DNA of 64,000 nucleotides from UBA3824 sp017541145 (GTDB lineage: Bacteria > Bacteroidota > Bacteroidia > Bacteroidales > UBA3824), in assembly GCA_947168365.1 (NCBI GenBank), contig CAMVLO010000011.1:16279-80278 (forward strand). Reading direction: 5' to 3'. The notes below the pieces were generated by a model, which saw only the letters and a list, made by a program, of their open reading frames with translations, was not told the origin of the DNA and searched no databases. Numbering within the stretch: the stretch's first letter is position 1; each line of letters opens with the position of its first letter. Position numbers and translations under genes: made by a program. This document shows positions 8,065 through 16,653 of this stretch, piece after piece.

Positions 8065-8769
8065 CCCTGTAATCTTGAACAATGCCACACGCAAGCCCCT
8101 TTACCTCGAGTTCATCGGGCACGAGACCATTGGCGACTAATTGGAGGCGTTGGACAGCATCGAAAAGTATGGATTTGAAATTTACAACCGTTACCTCAGC
8201 ATTGACACGCCGGGCGGAATGGTTTAGCCGGAGGACTTGGGAATTTTATAAAAAGTCTTTGGCTTGATGGAAATTCTTTGGCAACATCGTCAAAAATAAA
8301 AGATACTGTTGTAATTGACCAAAAATTTGATTATCTTTACCGCCGTGAAAGCGGTGAGTTTGTCGCAAAGTTTAATTACAGACGGCAAAAGCGACAGTTT
8401 GGTTTATTCACAAAACGGACATCATAATGGGCATAGAAGAATACAGAGCCACCGGCGGAAACGCCGCATTATTAAAAGATTACCACCGCAAAAGCGATTC
8501 GCTGGCGCAGTGGCAAATCAACTTTTTTCCGTATTCTGAACAAATTTACGCCTTTGATTATCGGATGAAAAAGACACTTGTATCGGGTTATATGCCAAGA
8601 GGTTACAACGCAGGATTTATTTATGACGGCGGCTCACCGCATACCAATGCTCACAAAATTGGGATCAATTTGTAAATGATATGGGCGAATGGATGGGTGT
8701 AAATGATGTAGAAGCACAGACTAATGTGCTAATTAGATATTTGAGCTGCTGTAAAACCTACAATATTTA
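8051..8769 (+). pseudogene. Decayed coding region of unknown family
   Basis: Three frames read consecutively like protein but are broken. The first (8051-8249) gives QAENPVILNNATRKPLYLEF, then stops after IGD and after GGMV. A frame starting near 8240 gives SLWLDGNSLATSSKIKDTVV and DYLYRRESGEFVAKFNY. After a shift near 8385 another frame gives TAKATVWFIHKTDIIMG and later QINFFPYSEQIYAFDYR. After another shift near 8655 the last frame runs WDQFVNDMGEWMGVNDVEAQ to a stop at 8769. At least two stops and three frameshifts are needed, so this is one or two dead genes. I do not recognise the family. The first part is more GC-rich than the neighbours, suggesting transfer. Confidence 0.55.
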
Positions 8770-8779
8770 AGGAGATTTT

Positions 8780-9142
8780 TTGGATGTTTCCTTTATGTCT
8801 TTCTTTTTTTATACTCAAGGATTGGTCATACAATTTATACTCATGCTATTTTGTTACTGTATTATGAAGGGAAAATATAGATATGTGTCATTAGCCTTGA
8901 TACTTTTACTGAGTTTTGATTTGCTATATAATATATATTCTCTTTTATTGTTTGGAAATATGAAAGGGCATCATAGTATCGGTCATGTGTTACATATATT
9001 AATAAACAAAGCTCTTTATTGGACATTAACCTTGATTGTATGCAAAATATACATGTTTGTGCGACTTCTAATGTTGTATTGTCGTGAGTATTCAGAATCT
9101 TTGCTTTGCAAATTTATAAGAAAAGACAACCAAGCCCCATAA
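8780..9142 (+). CDS. Small hydrophobic membrane protein, unknown
   Basis: This 120-aa protein has no family I recognise. It has about three membrane segments: roughly residues 8-27 (FFFYTQGLVIQFILMLFCYC), 35-55 and 73-95, and a basic C-terminus. The TTG at 8780 is chosen because GGAG (8771-8774) lies 5 bases upstream; the next ATG, at 8795, is 20 bases away from it. The start is 11 bases after the last stop of the decayed region, so it was probably the second gene of that operon. Being inside the inverted-repeat island and low in GC, it is likely transferred DNA. Confidence 0.5.
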   Translation: MDVSFMSFFFYTQGLVIQFILMLFCYCIMKGKYRYVSLALILLLSFDLLYNIYSLLLFGNMKGHHSIGHVLHILINKALYWTLTLIVCKIYMFVRLLMLYCREYSESLLCKFIRKDNQAP

Positions 9143-9472
9143 ACACCAACCTAACTCATCCAATAACACCCCCTACAAACTAACAACTTGTAGTATCACT
9201 TACATAGCAATATAACAAAATGGTTTCAACCCTTTTATTGGATATCAATAAAACCTTGACAAACAGAATATTGTACAAATTACAAAGACCCCTTCAAAAA
9301 GCGGGTGTCCCTCGATATTGCCACTAGTTCAACCGCATTCAGGGATTCGTTCCATTCGTCAAAAAACAAAACAACTTGTTGTTTTGTTTTTATCCGTGTT
9401 ATTCAGTGCCTTCTGTGGTTAAAAAAGATTTCGTTTCATTCGTTTAATTCGGTGTTAAAAGAAAAACAAAAA
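9143..9472 (+). other. Intergenic stretch inside the island
   Basis: No gene is visible. It holds the hairpin at 9362-9391 and, right after it, CCGTGTT...CTTCTGTGG, a degenerate copy of the CCGTGTTTTCCGTGG-type repeat that also flanks the GxxExxY gene near 60.4-61 kb. Confidence 0.4.
9362..9391 (+). terminator. AT-rich perfect hairpin, weak terminator candidate
   Basis: AAAAACAAAACAA pairs with TTGTTTTGTTTTT over a four-base CTTG loop, giving a 13-bp stem. Low GC makes it an uncertain terminator; it could end the 8780 transcript. Confidence 0.4.
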
Positions 9473-9504
9473 TTTGGAGAAAAGAAAGCAAACCGCTACA
9501 TTTG
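9473..9504 (+). promoter_or_regulatory. Bacteroidota promoter of the Rpn-type gene
   Basis: TTTG at 9473-9476 and TACATTTG at 9497-9504 match both consensus boxes exactly, 20 bases apart. Predicted start near 9510, about 20 bases before the ATG. Confidence 0.7.
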
Positions 9505-9530
9505 TAGCATAACTATAAAAGCGACATATC

Positions 9531-10364
9531 ATGTCAAAATATCTTAACCCGAAAGTAGACCTAACGTTCAAAAAAATCTTTGGCGAGCATCCCAACCTCG
9601 TCAAAAGCCTTTTGAACGCACTATTGCCGTTGCCCGAAGGCATGACAATCGAGAAAGTTGACATCATCAGTTCAGAAAATGTTCCTGAAAATCCGGTGAA
9701 AAAATATTCAATAGTTGATGTCCGTTGTACTGACAATAATGGACGCGGTTTTATAGTTGAGATGCAGTCGTATTGGAACAAAGAGTTTTTCTCGCGCACG
9801 CTTTTCAATGCCGCCTCGATGTATACAAAACAGTTGGCGAAAGGCAATCCTTTTGATAATTTGAAAGAGGTTTACGCGCTTGCCCTTGTTAATGATGAAG
9901 CCTTTGATTATGAGGGCGATAACGGTTACATGCAAGAGTTTTATATCATCAATAAAAATCATCCCAAAGATATTCGCCACGACCTTTCGTTGATATTTAT
10001 TGAGCTTGTAAAATACAAACCTATCGACAGAGGCAGTCGTGCCATTAAAGATTTATGGCTTAGATTTTTAACCGAAATCAACGAACAAACTGAAATCGTA
10101 GATTCAGTATTGCTTGAAAATCCGGAAATTAGTCAAGCACTAAATATTGTAGAAAGAAGTGCTTATTCGGATTCTGATTTATACGTTTACGAGGATGCTT
10201 TGCTTGAAGTGATGACTCAGCGAAATAGTTTGAAAAACGAGCGAGCAAAAGGAAAAGCTGAAGAAAAACTCGAAACCGCCAAACGTATGAAAGAGAAAGG
10301 TTTTGATTTGCAGTCGATTGCCGATATAACTCAATTATCTGTTGAAGACATCGAAAAGTTGTAA
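9531..10364 (+). CDS. Rpn/PD-(D/E)XK nuclease family putative transposase
   Basis: This 277-aa protein belongs to the PDDEXK_2/Rpn group, DNA nucleases reported to promote recombination and often called transposases. The opening MSKYLNPKVDLTFKKIFGEH is diagnostic. The nuclease core shows D63 (YSIVDVRC) and E77-x-Q79 (GFIVEMQ), and the helix SRTLFNAASMYTKQL follows. After about residue 240 comes a Lys/Glu-rich linker and a helix-turn-helix-like tail (MKEKGFDLQSIADITQLSVE). All catalytic residues are present, so it may be active. It has its own strong promoter and overlaps the next gene by TAATG. It is the only candidate mobility gene in the inverted-repeat island, though movement by this family is not proven. 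Confidence 0.88.
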   Translation: MSKYLNPKVDLTFKKIFGEHPNLVKSLLNALLPLPEGMTIEKVDIISSENVPENPVKKYSIVDVRCTDNNGRGFIVEMQSYWNKEFFSRTLFNAASMYTKQLAKGNPFDNLKEVYALALVNDEAFDYEGDNGYMQEFYIINKNHPKDIRHDLSLIFIELVKYKPIDRGSRAIKDLWLRFLTEINEQTEIVDSVLLENPEISQALNIVERSAYSDSDLYVYEDALLEVMTQRNSLKNERAKGKAEEKLETAKRMKEKGFDLQSIADITQLSVEDIEKL

Positions 10365-10714
10365 TGGGAAAAAACGAATATTTAACAAGTTTTTCGCACG
10401 GCGGTATTAAAATTACAAATTTAGATTTAGCTAATAAAATATTTGGATTTACACCTAAATATATTAATAGTTGTTTAAATTTGCAATTTGTAGAAGAACA
10501 TTATAAAACAAAATATTGTACACTATATGAATATTATATTGGTTTAAGTTTAGTGGCCTTTTTTATTTTATTTGTTTTTGTTAAATATTATAATATAAAA
10601 TACGATTATAATTTATATAAAAATCATATTGAAACAATGATATATTTATTTAAAACAATGCCTAAAGAAAAATTTGAACAAATAAGTTTTGAATTGGGAG
10701 TTAAGGAGTTATAA
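10364..10714 (+). CDS. Unknown single-pass membrane protein, coupled to Rpn gene
   Basis: This 116-aa protein is unrecognised. It has a soluble N-terminus of about 55 residues, one membrane segment (about 58-74, IGLSLVAFFILFVFVKYY), and a charged C-terminal part (NHIETMIYLFKTMPKEKFEQ). Its ATG overlaps the stop of the Rpn gene (TAATG), which implies translational coupling. Base composition is far more AT-rich than neighbours, with mostly AT-ending codons, consistent with foreign origin. Coupling to a nuclease invites the idea of a partner or inhibitor, but nothing in the sequence proves it. Confidence 0.6.
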   Translation: MGKNEYLTSFSHGGIKITNLDLANKIFGFTPKYINSCLNLQFVEEHYKTKYCTLYEYYIGLSLVAFFILFVFVKYYNIKYDYNLYKNHIETMIYLFKTMPKEKFEQISFELGVKEL

Positions 10715-10721
10715 AACGATA

Positions 10722-10853
10722 ATGTTAGCCGAAAAGTCAAACACCAACAACCTGACAGAAGGCGTATTCTCCGACTCGGCTCTATTCCTTACGGGGTGCT
10801 CCCCGGCATTGCCCCAATATGCTTCAAGCCTAAGTCACAAAAATAGGAAATAG
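10722..10853 (+). CDS. Small ORF or gene fragment at island edge
   Basis: A 43-codon frame (MLAEKSNTNNLTEGVFSDSA..., ending SSLSHKNRK) starts 8 bases after the previous stop; AAGGAG lies 16 bases before its ATG. It is distinctly GC-richer than the gene before it. It may be a real small protein, or the end of a lost gene. I do not recognise it. Confidence 0.3.
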   Translation: MLAEKSNTNNLTEGVFSDSALFLTGCSPALPQYASSLSHKNRK

Positions 10854-10880
10854 TGTGGATAAACTGACAAAAACAGTTGA

Positions 10881-10905
10881 ATTTTCAGCCTGCAATTTGA
10901 CCTAT
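10881..10905 (-). repeat. Right copy of 25-bp inverted repeat bounding the island
   Basis: Reverse complement of 8040-8064 with one mismatch. Beyond it, 10906-11114 is AT-rich and holds no gene; it should contain the promoter of the oligopeptidase operon, but I see no convincing pair of boxes. Confidence 0.7.
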
Positions 10906-11114
10906 AAACCTTTTTTTTTGATTAAATGTTTTGTGGTTAACTTATTATGTATCAATAATTGACGTTGTAATATCGAAACTAAAAATAATAAAAACGGCAA
11001 TTTGTTTTCGTTAATAAAAATTTTTATTAATTTTGGGTTTTGGAATTAAAGTGGAACTTTATTAGCAAAATGAACTAACTATCAGTAACTTAGCAAGTTC
11101 ATTACAAAAACAAA

Positions 11115-13220
11115 ATGAATAGCGTATTTAAGTTAACAATTTTATTAACTATATCAATGGCAAGTGCATGTAATTCAGGCGATAATGCACCTGAAGCAGA
11201 AAAAATAGAAAAAGAATTCACTGAATTTGGCAATACCCGCACGGATAATTACTATTGGATGAACGACCGTAAGAATCCGAAAGTGATGTCATATTTAAAA
11301 GCAGAGAATGATTATTTTGACAGAACATTTTTAAAGAAAAAAAAGAAACTTACCGATAAGATTTTCAAAGAAATGAAAGACAGAGTAAAAGAAGCCGATT
11401 CTACTGCTCCGTACTATGAAAATGGATATTGGTATTACATCAAATACGAAAAAGACAAGGATTACGAAATATATTGCAGAAAAAAAGATCTTGATACCTC
11501 AGAAGAAGAGATTCTCTTGGATGTCAATATCTTAGCTGAGACAAACGATTATTGCGATGTGGACGGAATTGTAATAAGTCCAAACAACAATACAATGGCT
11601 TATGCGATTGACACAATTTCCAGAAGACGTTATGAAATCAGATTTTTCAATTTGATGACTCACTCGGAAATGAGTGGTAAAATAATGAATACCGATGGCG
11701 ACATCGTTTTTGCAAATGATTCGCGTACAACATTTTATGTCAGCAAAGAAACTACAACGCTCCGTCCGTCAAAGGTTTTCAGACATCTTGTTGGTATGAA
11801 TTCCAGTCAAGACAAGGAAATTTTTTACGAGGAAGACGAAAAGTACGAACTTACTATCGAAAAAAGTAAGTCAGACGAATATATTTTCATAAATCACAAT
11901 AGCACAACAACTTCGGAAGTACGATTGATTAGTTGCTCCAATCCGTACAAAGATCCGTGGGTTTTCAGAAAGAGAGAACAAGGTCACGAATATTATGTTG
12001 ACCATTGCAACGGAAGATTTTATATCAGAACCAACGAGAAGGGTAAAAACTTCTGCATAATGACTTGTGATTCTGTAGCTTACGACAACAATTGGGAAGT
12101 TTTGGTTCCACATCGTGACAGCGTTTTGATTCAAGATTTTGAAGTTTTTGACAATTATTTGGTTCTTGAGGAAATGCGTGACGGTTTGGTTTGTTACGAA
12201 ATTATGGATCTTCAAACCAAGAAAACGCATCTTTTGGATTTCGGACAGGAAACATATTCGGCTTGGACAGGCTACAATCCGGAGTCAAAATCGAAAGAAT
12301 TCAGATACGGATATTCATCTTTCAATACACCTAACTCGGTGATTCTCTACAATATGGAAACTCACGAGAAAAAGATTTTGAAGGAAGACGAAGTTCCTAC
12401 TTTTAACAAAGATCTTTACGATGTAAAGCGTATAATGGTAACAAGTCAGGATAGTGTAAAAATTCCGGTTTCGATGCTTTACAAAAAAGGTACGGATTTA
12501 ACTTCTGAAAATTTGGTTTTGCAATATGCTTACGGAGCTTACGGATATTCGGAAGATGATAACTTTTTTCAAAGCATTTTCAGCCTTGTTGACCGTGGAT
12601 TTGTATTTGTAATTGCCCACGTAAGAGGCGGCAGCGAAATGGGTTACTCTTGGTATGAGGACGGTAAACTTCTGAAAAAGGAAAATACATTCAACGATTT
12701 TATCGATGTAAGCAAATATTTAATCAACGAAGGCTACACTTCGCCCGACAAACTTTTTGCGATGGGCGGTTCGGCAGGCGGACTTTTGATGGGTGCAATT
12801 GTAAATATGAATCCCGAATTGTACAAAGCCGTAATTGCGGAAGTGCCTTTTGTTGACGTTGTTACAACGATGCTTGACCCCACAATTCCGCTTACAACAG
12901 GCGAATATGAGGAATGGGGCAATCCAAACGAAGAAGAATATTACAATTATATTTTGTCGTACTCGCCGTATGATAATGTAAAAGAGCAGGATTATCCTGC
13001 GATGTTGGTTACAACAGGACTTCATGATTCGCAAGTTCAATATTGGGAACCGGCAAAATGGGTTGCAAAACTTCGAGATTATAAGACAGACAACAATCCG
13101 TTGTATCTATATACAAATATGAAAGCCGGTCACTCCGGAAATACAGGACGATATGGCAACCTGAAGGAGACGGCAAAGGTTTACACATTTATTTTGGATA
13201 TTGCGGGCATAAAAGAATAA
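11115..13220 (+). CDS. Prolyl oligopeptidase family serine protease (oligopeptidase B-like), lipoprotein
   Basis: This 701-aa S9-family peptidase cleaves short peptides. The N-terminus has a lipoprotein signal (SMASAC, Cys at about 19), so it is likely anchored in the envelope. Residues of about 60-400 form the beta-propeller gate, starting with DNYYWMNDRKNPKVMSYL. The C-terminal alpha/beta-hydrolase carries the triad: Ser553 in MGGSAGG, Asp638 in TGLHDSQV and His673 in KAGHSG. The tract FVDVVTTMLDPTIPLTTGEY and EEWGNP is characteristic of oligopeptidase B, which prefers Lys/Arg sites. It heads a tight cluster with the exonuclease (4 bases apart), galK and phosphomannomutase. Confidence 0.92.
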   Translation: MNSVFKLTILLTISMASACNSGDNAPEAEKIEKEFTEFGNTRTDNYYWMNDRKNPKVMSYLKAENDYFDRTFLKKKKKLTDKIFKEMKDRVKEADSTAPYYENGYWYYIKYEKDKDYEIYCRKKDLDTSEEEILLDVNILAETNDYCDVDGIVISPNNNTMAYAIDTISRRRYEIRFFNLMTHSEMSGKIMNTDGDIVFANDSRTTFYVSKETTTLRPSKVFRHLVGMNSSQDKEIFYEEDEKYELTIEKSKSDEYIFINHNSTTTSEVRLISCSNPYKDPWVFRKREQGHEYYVDHCNGRFYIRTNEKGKNFCIMTCDSVAYDNNWEVLVPHRDSVLIQDFEVFDNYLVLEEMRDGLVCYEIMDLQTKKTHLLDFGQETYSAWTGYNPESKSKEFRYGYSSFNTPNSVILYNMETHEKKILKEDEVPTFNKDLYDVKRIMVTSQDSVKIPVSMLYKKGTDLTSENLVLQYAYGAYGYSEDDNFFQSIFSLVDRGFVFVIAHVRGGSEMGYSWYEDGKLLKKENTFNDFIDVSKYLINEGYTSPDKLFAMGGSAGGLLMGAIVNMNPELYKAVIAEVPFVDVVTTMLDPTIPLTTGEYEEWGNPNEEEYYNYILSYSPYDNVKEQDYPAMLVTTGLHDSQVQYWEPAKWVAKLRDYKTDNNPLYLYTNMKAGHSGNTGRYGNLKETAKVYTFILDIAGIKE

Positions 13221-13224
13221 TCAA

Positions 13225-13809
13225 GTGCAGTTCAACGAAAATATATCAAGAGATGATTTGAATGCGTTGCCTTTGCAAGCATTTAAGAAGGAGATTCATG
13301 TTATCGACTCTTTGGACAAAGTTGAAGAGGCCGCCGAGTATTTGAAAAAACAAAAGATGCTCGGTTTCGATACAGAAACTAAACCTTCGTTTCAGAAGGG
13401 TCAAAAAAATAAAGTAGCTCTCCTCCAGCTTAGTACAGAGGAACACGCATTCTTAATTAGAATCTGCAAAATCGGTCTGCCAAAACCTATCGCAGACATA
13501 CTCGCAGATGAGAACATCCTGAAAATGGGAGTTGCAATCCGTGATGATATCAAGGGTTTGCAGAAATGGCAATTTTTTGAACCGGCGGGGTTTATCGAAC
13601 TTTCTAATTTCGCGAAAGAATTTGGTATACAAGCTTCCGGTCTGAAAAAACTTTGCGGTATTGTGATGGGTTTTAGAATTTCAAAGTCAAAACAACTTTC
13701 CAATTGGGAAGAGGAATACCTCGAACCGGGACAAAAAACTTACGGCGCAACTGATGCTTGGGCCGGTTTAATGATATACAAAAAATTAAAAAATATCGAA
13801 GAAAATTAA
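13225..13809 (+). CDS. 3'-5' exonuclease (RNase D-like DEDD family)
   Basis: This 194-aa single-domain exonuclease has Exo I as LGFDTETKPSF (D and E of DEDD), Exo II around MGVAIRDDIKGL, and Exo III near TYGATDAWAGLMIY, the Tyr spacing pointing to the DEDDy subtype. There is no HRDC domain, so it is not a full-length RNase D; such stand-alone proteins are common in Bacteroidota and their target (RNA or DNA) is unknown. The GTG at 13225, 4 bases after the upstream stop, is the only reasonable start. The downstream galK ATG follows the stop by 2 bases, so all three are likely translated from one message. Confidence 0.85.
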   Translation: MQFNENISRDDLNALPLQAFKKEIHVIDSLDKVEEAAEYLKKQKMLGFDTETKPSFQKGQKNKVALLQLSTEEHAFLIRICKIGLPKPIADILADENILKMGVAIRDDIKGLQKWQFFEPAGFIELSNFAKEFGIQASGLKKLCGIVMGFRISKSKQLSNWEEEYLEPGQKTYGATDAWAGLMIYKKLKNIEEN

Positions 13810-13811
13810 CT

Positions 13812-14972
13812 ATGAATAGCCAGTTATTACAACAAATCGTAAAAAAATATGAGAGTCTTTATGGTTCTGACCATATTGAAGTTAGAGCTCCGGGTAGAAT
13901 AAATCTTATCGGCGAGCACACTGATTACAACGAAGGTTATGTATTGCCTTGCGCAGTAAGTCCGGCAATTTATTTTGCTATGGGTAGCAGAGAAGACGGC
14001 AAAGTTTGCTTGAATTCTTATGATTACGATTCTTATTGTGAATTTTCAATCAGCCAAAAAGAGGCTCCTAAAGAACAATGGGCATCTTATCTCTACGGTA
14101 TTACTCAGATTATTCAAGAAAAAGGTCACAAAATAAAAGGTTTCAATTGCGTTTTTGGCGGTGATGTTCCTGTTGGTGCCGGGATGTCAAGTTCTGCTGC
14201 ATTGGAAAGCGGTTTGTGTCTCGGAATTTCTGAACTCAACGGTTTGAACCTCGACAAAATGGAAATGGCAAAGATTGGTCAACGCTCTGAACATGAATAT
14301 GTTGGCGTAAAATGTGGTATCATGGACCAATTTGCAAGTATTTTCGGTAAACAAGGTAAATGCGTAAGACTCGATTGCAAAACTCTTGAATATGAATACT
14401 CTAAACTTGACATGAAGGATTACATCTTTGTACTTACAGATACCAAAGTAAAACATTCTCTTGCATCAAGCGAGTACAATACAAGACGTAGCGAATGTGC
14501 TTCTGGTGTTGAGGCTTTGAAGTCTAAATATCCGGAAATCAATTCGTTGCGCAATGCTACAGTTGATCAATTGAAATCTGTAATCGGTAAAATTACTGAT
14601 ACAATTTACAACCGTTGCAAATATGTTATCGAAGAAAACGAACGTGTTATCAAAGCGTGTGAAGCTCTGAATAACAACGATTTGGAAACTTTTGGAAATC
14701 TTCTTTATCTTTCTCACAACGGTTTGAGCAAGATGTATCAGGTAAGTTGTCCGGAATTGGATTGGCTTGTAGATCAAACCAAAAACATGGATTATATCCT
14801 CGGTTCAAGAATGATGGGCGGCGGATTCGGCGGTTGTACTCTCAGCCTTATCAAAGCTGACAAACTCGATGAATACAAGTCAGTTATCGCACCGGCTTAC
14901 AAAAAACAGTTTAACATCGAATGCAAATTTTACGCTGCAACTGCTGAAGAAGGTACAGCGTTGGTAAAATAA
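13812..14972 (+). CDS. galK: Galactokinase
   Basis: This 386-aa GHMP kinase phosphorylates galactose to galactose 1-phosphate in the Leloir pathway. The galactokinase signature APGRINLIGEHTDYNEG lies at about residues 26-42, the ATP-binding GHMP loop VPVGAGMSSSAALE at about 118-131, and the C-terminal GHMP motif MMGGGFGGCTLSLI near 335-348. The ATG at 13812 is chosen; an upstream in-frame ATG at 13758 lies inside the exonuclease gene and adds an unlike sequence. No galE or galT is in the window. The galactose mutarotase gene at 53188 is far away, in the arabinose locus. Confidence 0.95.
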   Translation: MNSQLLQQIVKKYESLYGSDHIEVRAPGRINLIGEHTDYNEGYVLPCAVSPAIYFAMGSREDGKVCLNSYDYDSYCEFSISQKEAPKEQWASYLYGITQIIQEKGHKIKGFNCVFGGDVPVGAGMSSSAALESGLCLGISELNGLNLDKMEMAKIGQRSEHEYVGVKCGIMDQFASIFGKQGKCVRLDCKTLEYEYSKLDMKDYIFVLTDTKVKHSLASSEYNTRRSECASGVEALKSKYPEINSLRNATVDQLKSVIGKITDTIYNRCKYVIEENERVIKACEALNNNDLETFGNLLYLSHNGLSKMYQVSCPELDWLVDQTKNMDYILGSRMMGGGFGGCTLSLIKADKLDEYKSVIAPAYKKQFNIECKFYAATAEEGTALVK

Positions 14973-15003
14973 CTTATTTTCAAACCCTCTAAAAAATAAT
15001 ACC

Positions 15004-16344
15004 ATGAAAAACGCATTTCACGCATACGATATTAGGGGTATTTACAACGAGGATTTCAATAAAGAAGATGTTTACAAAATAGGCTTCTTTATTTCTCAAC
15101 TCCTTAATACCAAGGAAATTGTAGTGGGTCGTGACGGTAGAAATTCGTCGCCTGAAATTCATGAAGCTTTGTTGAAAGGCATCACCGATTCGGGCGCAGA
15201 TGTTTACGATATCGGTCTGGCAACCACTCCTATGGTTTATTTCGCAACAGCAAACTACGGTTTCAAAGCCGGAGTTCAAATTACGGCTTCTCACAATCCG
15301 GCAAAATACAACGGATTGAAGATTTCAAGAGAAAACGCATTGCCGGTCGGTTATGATTCCGGTCTTGACAAACTTGAAAAACTTGCTACCGAAGGCGAAA
15401 TAAAACCTGTTGCTAACAAAGGTAAAGTTTACGAGAAAAACATTCGTCAGGATTATATCAATTTTCAACAGAAATTTTTGAAAGACTGTTCGAATATCAA
15501 AGTCGGCGTAGATATTTCAAACGGCGCAGCAAGCGTAATTATTCGTGATATTTGGCCTTCAGATTTTACATATATCAATCAGGAACTTGACGGCAATTTC
15601 CCTAACCATTCACCAAATCCGTTGATGGAAGAAAATACACGTCAGATGCAGCAACTCGTTAAAAATGAGAAGCTTGATATCGGATTGGTATTTGATGGCG
15701 ATGCCGACAGAGTTGTATTTGTAGATGACCTCGGCAGACATATTGCTCCTGACTTGATTATTGCTGCAATGGCTGACTATTTCTTCAATGAAAGAAAGAT
15801 GAAAGGCATTGTAATTGAAGATATTAGAACTTCAAAATCAGTAGGAGAGTACATCGCAAACTTTGGCGGTGAGATGTATATGTGGAAAGTCGGTCGTGCA
15901 AATGCGGCACCTCGTTTGAGAGAACTTGACGGTATTTACGGCGGCGAATTTGCAGGACATTACTATTTCAAAGATTTCTTCTACTCAGATTCAGGAATTT
16001 TGGCAGGTACAATTGTACTTGGAATTGTCAGCAAACTGAAAGCTGAAGGCAAGAAATTTTCTGCTCTTATCGACGAAATTACACATTATTACAATTCCGG
16101 CGAAATCAACTTCAAACTCGAAGACAAAAAAGGCGCAATGGAACGTGTAAAAAATTATTTCGTTGAGAAAGAAAAACCGACTGCATTTTACGATTTCGAC
16201 GGCTACAGAGTTGAATATCAGGATTGGTGGTTTAATATCAGAATGAGTAACACCGAACCTTATTTGCGTTTGCTCTGCGAAGCCAAAACCAAAGAAATGC
16301 TTCAAGAAAAAGTTGATGTAATTTCCAAATTGATTACTCAGTAA
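15004..16344 (+). CDS. Phosphomannomutase/phosphoglucomutase (ManB type)
   Basis: This 446-aa alpha-D-phosphohexomutase has AYDIRGIYNEDFN at the N-terminus, the phosphoserine loop ITASHNPAKYNGLKIS, the metal loop FDGDADRVVFVD, the sugar loop GGEFAGHYYFKDF and the phosphate loop RMSNTEPYLRLL. The GGEFAGHYYF form is that of bacterial phosphomannomutase/phosphoglucomutase used for GDP-mannose and cell-surface sugars. It is the last gene of the oligopeptidase-exonuclease-galK cluster, 31 bases after galK, and is followed by a terminator. It is distinct from the longer mutase at 5060. Confidence 0.93.
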   Translation: MKNAFHAYDIRGIYNEDFNKEDVYKIGFFISQLLNTKEIVVGRDGRNSSPEIHEALLKGITDSGADVYDIGLATTPMVYFATANYGFKAGVQITASHNPAKYNGLKISRENALPVGYDSGLDKLEKLATEGEIKPVANKGKVYEKNIRQDYINFQQKFLKDCSNIKVGVDISNGAASVIIRDIWPSDFTYINQELDGNFPNHSPNPLMEENTRQMQQLVKNEKLDIGLVFDGDADRVVFVDDLGRHIAPDLIIAAMADYFFNERKMKGIVIEDIRTSKSVGEYIANFGGEMYMWKVGRANAAPRLRELDGIYGGEFAGHYYFKDFFYSDSGILAGTIVLGIVSKLKAEGKKFSALIDEITHYYNSGEINFKLEDKKGAMERVKNYFVEKEKPTAFYDFDGYRVEYQDWWFNIRMSNTEPYLRLLCEAKTKEMLQEKVDVISKLITQ

Positions 16345-16373
16345 AAAACTGATATACAACAAGTTTAAATGTT

Positions 16374-16425
16374 AAAAGAGGCTGTTCCTGATAAGAAATT
16401 GCTTTTTGGGAACATCCTCTTTTAT
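16374..16425 (+). terminator. Terminator after phosphomannomutase
   Basis: AAAAGAGG-GTTCC pairs with GGGAAC-CCTCTTTT around a long loop, ending in TTTTATT. The rest of 16345-16653 holds no gene. Confidence 0.8.
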
Positions 16426-16620
16426 TATAAAATAATCTGTTGTAAACAGAAAAAAGTCACGAACTTTGTATGATTCGTTGATTGCATTTTTTTTACCGTG
16501 CGCACCTTTGATTTTGATTGTAATTTGCAAACTAACGCAAGATGTGCGGGTAAATAGAAATAGCAATGCTTGAGTAATAATTTTCTTTTGAAAAAATCTT
16601 TTTTTTTAACATATTTTTTT

Positions 16621-16628
16621 TACATTTG
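16621..16628 (+). promoter_or_regulatory. Candidate -7 box of M16C protease gene
   Basis: TACATTTG matches TAnnTTTG exactly; the expected upstream TTTG is not at the right distance, only a T-run. A start of transcription near 16634 supports translation from the ATG at 16654. Confidence 0.4.
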
Positions 16629-16653
16629 TACATCTAAATACGGTAAAAAATTA

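Noticed and set aside
8082..8267. Open frame of 61 codons in the decayed region
   Set aside because: Another frame over the same bases gives a more protein-like sequence (with stops); this one is Ser/Arg/Thr-rich and looks like a shadow.
13758..13811. Longer N-terminus for galactokinase
   Set aside because: It lies within the exonuclease gene; the family sequence begins after the ATG at 13812.
16570..16653. Longer N-terminus for the M16C protease
   Set aside because: It starts upstream of the TACATTTG promoter box and adds a low-complexity Phe-rich string not expected in the family.
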